From CAYJPA01 sp964371945 (GTDB lineage: Bacteria; Chloroflexota; Chloroflexia; Thermomicrobiales; UBA6265): 22,024 nucleotides of DNA. A program made the position numbers and the translations under genes. Within the stretch, counting starts at the first letter, position 1; the number at the start of each line of letters is the position of its first letter. This document shows, piece after piece, positions 21,983 to 22,024 of this stretch. Below the pieces are notes generated by a model that had not been told where the DNA came from, ran no database searches, and saw only the letters and a list, made by a program, of their open reading frames with translations. Where the stretch lies: assembly GCA_964371945.1 (NCBI GenBank), contig CAYJPA010000093.1, forward strand, positions 1 to 22,024. Reading direction: 5' to 3'.

Positions 21983-22024
21983 CTAATTGAGGGTAAGTGG
22001 GTTTCTGGGTCATTTGCCGGCGTA

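Overview
The window is about 22 kb of high-GC bacterial DNA. Two deazaflavin (F420)-type oxidoreductases, a branched-chain 2-oxoacid dehydrogenase operon, two large ATPase-TPR-LuxR regulators, IS630-type and RAYT-type transposase remnants and many hairpin-forming intergenic repeats together suggest a Chloroflexota genome, perhaps Thermomicrobia-like. That placement is inference from gene content; there is no rRNA or marker gene here. I see no tRNA, rRNA or CRISPR array.

Layout. (1) 1-912: the 3' end of an unknown gene, then a two-gene module of a four-helix membrane protein and a 64-aa XRE regulator, preceded by twin near-identical palindromic operators. (2) 913-2690: two deazaflavin-dependent nitroreductase-family genes, convergent, surrounded by hairpin repeats and two sets of 10-bp phased tandem repeats. 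(3) 2691-6503, minus strand: E1 alpha, E1 beta and E2 of a branched-chain-type 2-oxoacid dehydrogenase complex, with a different repeat family in each gene junction and no E3 gene. (4) 6608-8197, plus strand: remains of a peptide/amide uptake and catabolism operon: an ABC permease C-terminus, an M24/creatinase-fold hydrolase lacking most canonical metal ligands, and a nitrilase N-terminus cut off by an IS630 element at 8198-9280. (5) 9297-13989: a decayed zone holding an ATPase-LuxR regulator broken by two in-frame TAG codons whose DNA-binding domain runs in frame into a serine hydrolase that lacks its own N-terminus, an orphan 71-aa ORF behind a strong promoter, and a flavoprotein with an internal deletion and Cys-rich tail. 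(6) 14233-18854: an intact paralogous ATPase-TPR-LuxR regulator, a secreted His/Cys-containing protein on the other strand, and an MFS transporter. (7) 18923-22024: a Tat-exported serine hydrolase with a frameshift in a G7 tract, a type I methyltransferase (HsdM) N-terminal remnant divergent from an intact Fic protein with a 28-bp palindrome between them, and a truncated RAYT transposase containing a REP-like palindrome.

Taken together, intact metabolic genes flank an accessory region undergoing gene decay, deletion and fusion. The observations I consider strongest are the in-frame LuxR-HTH/serine-hydrolase chimera, the GTCGAC-rich palindromic element that occurs inside three protein-coding linkers as well as between genes, the twin-operator XRE/membrane-protein module, and the operator between the hsdM remnant and fic.
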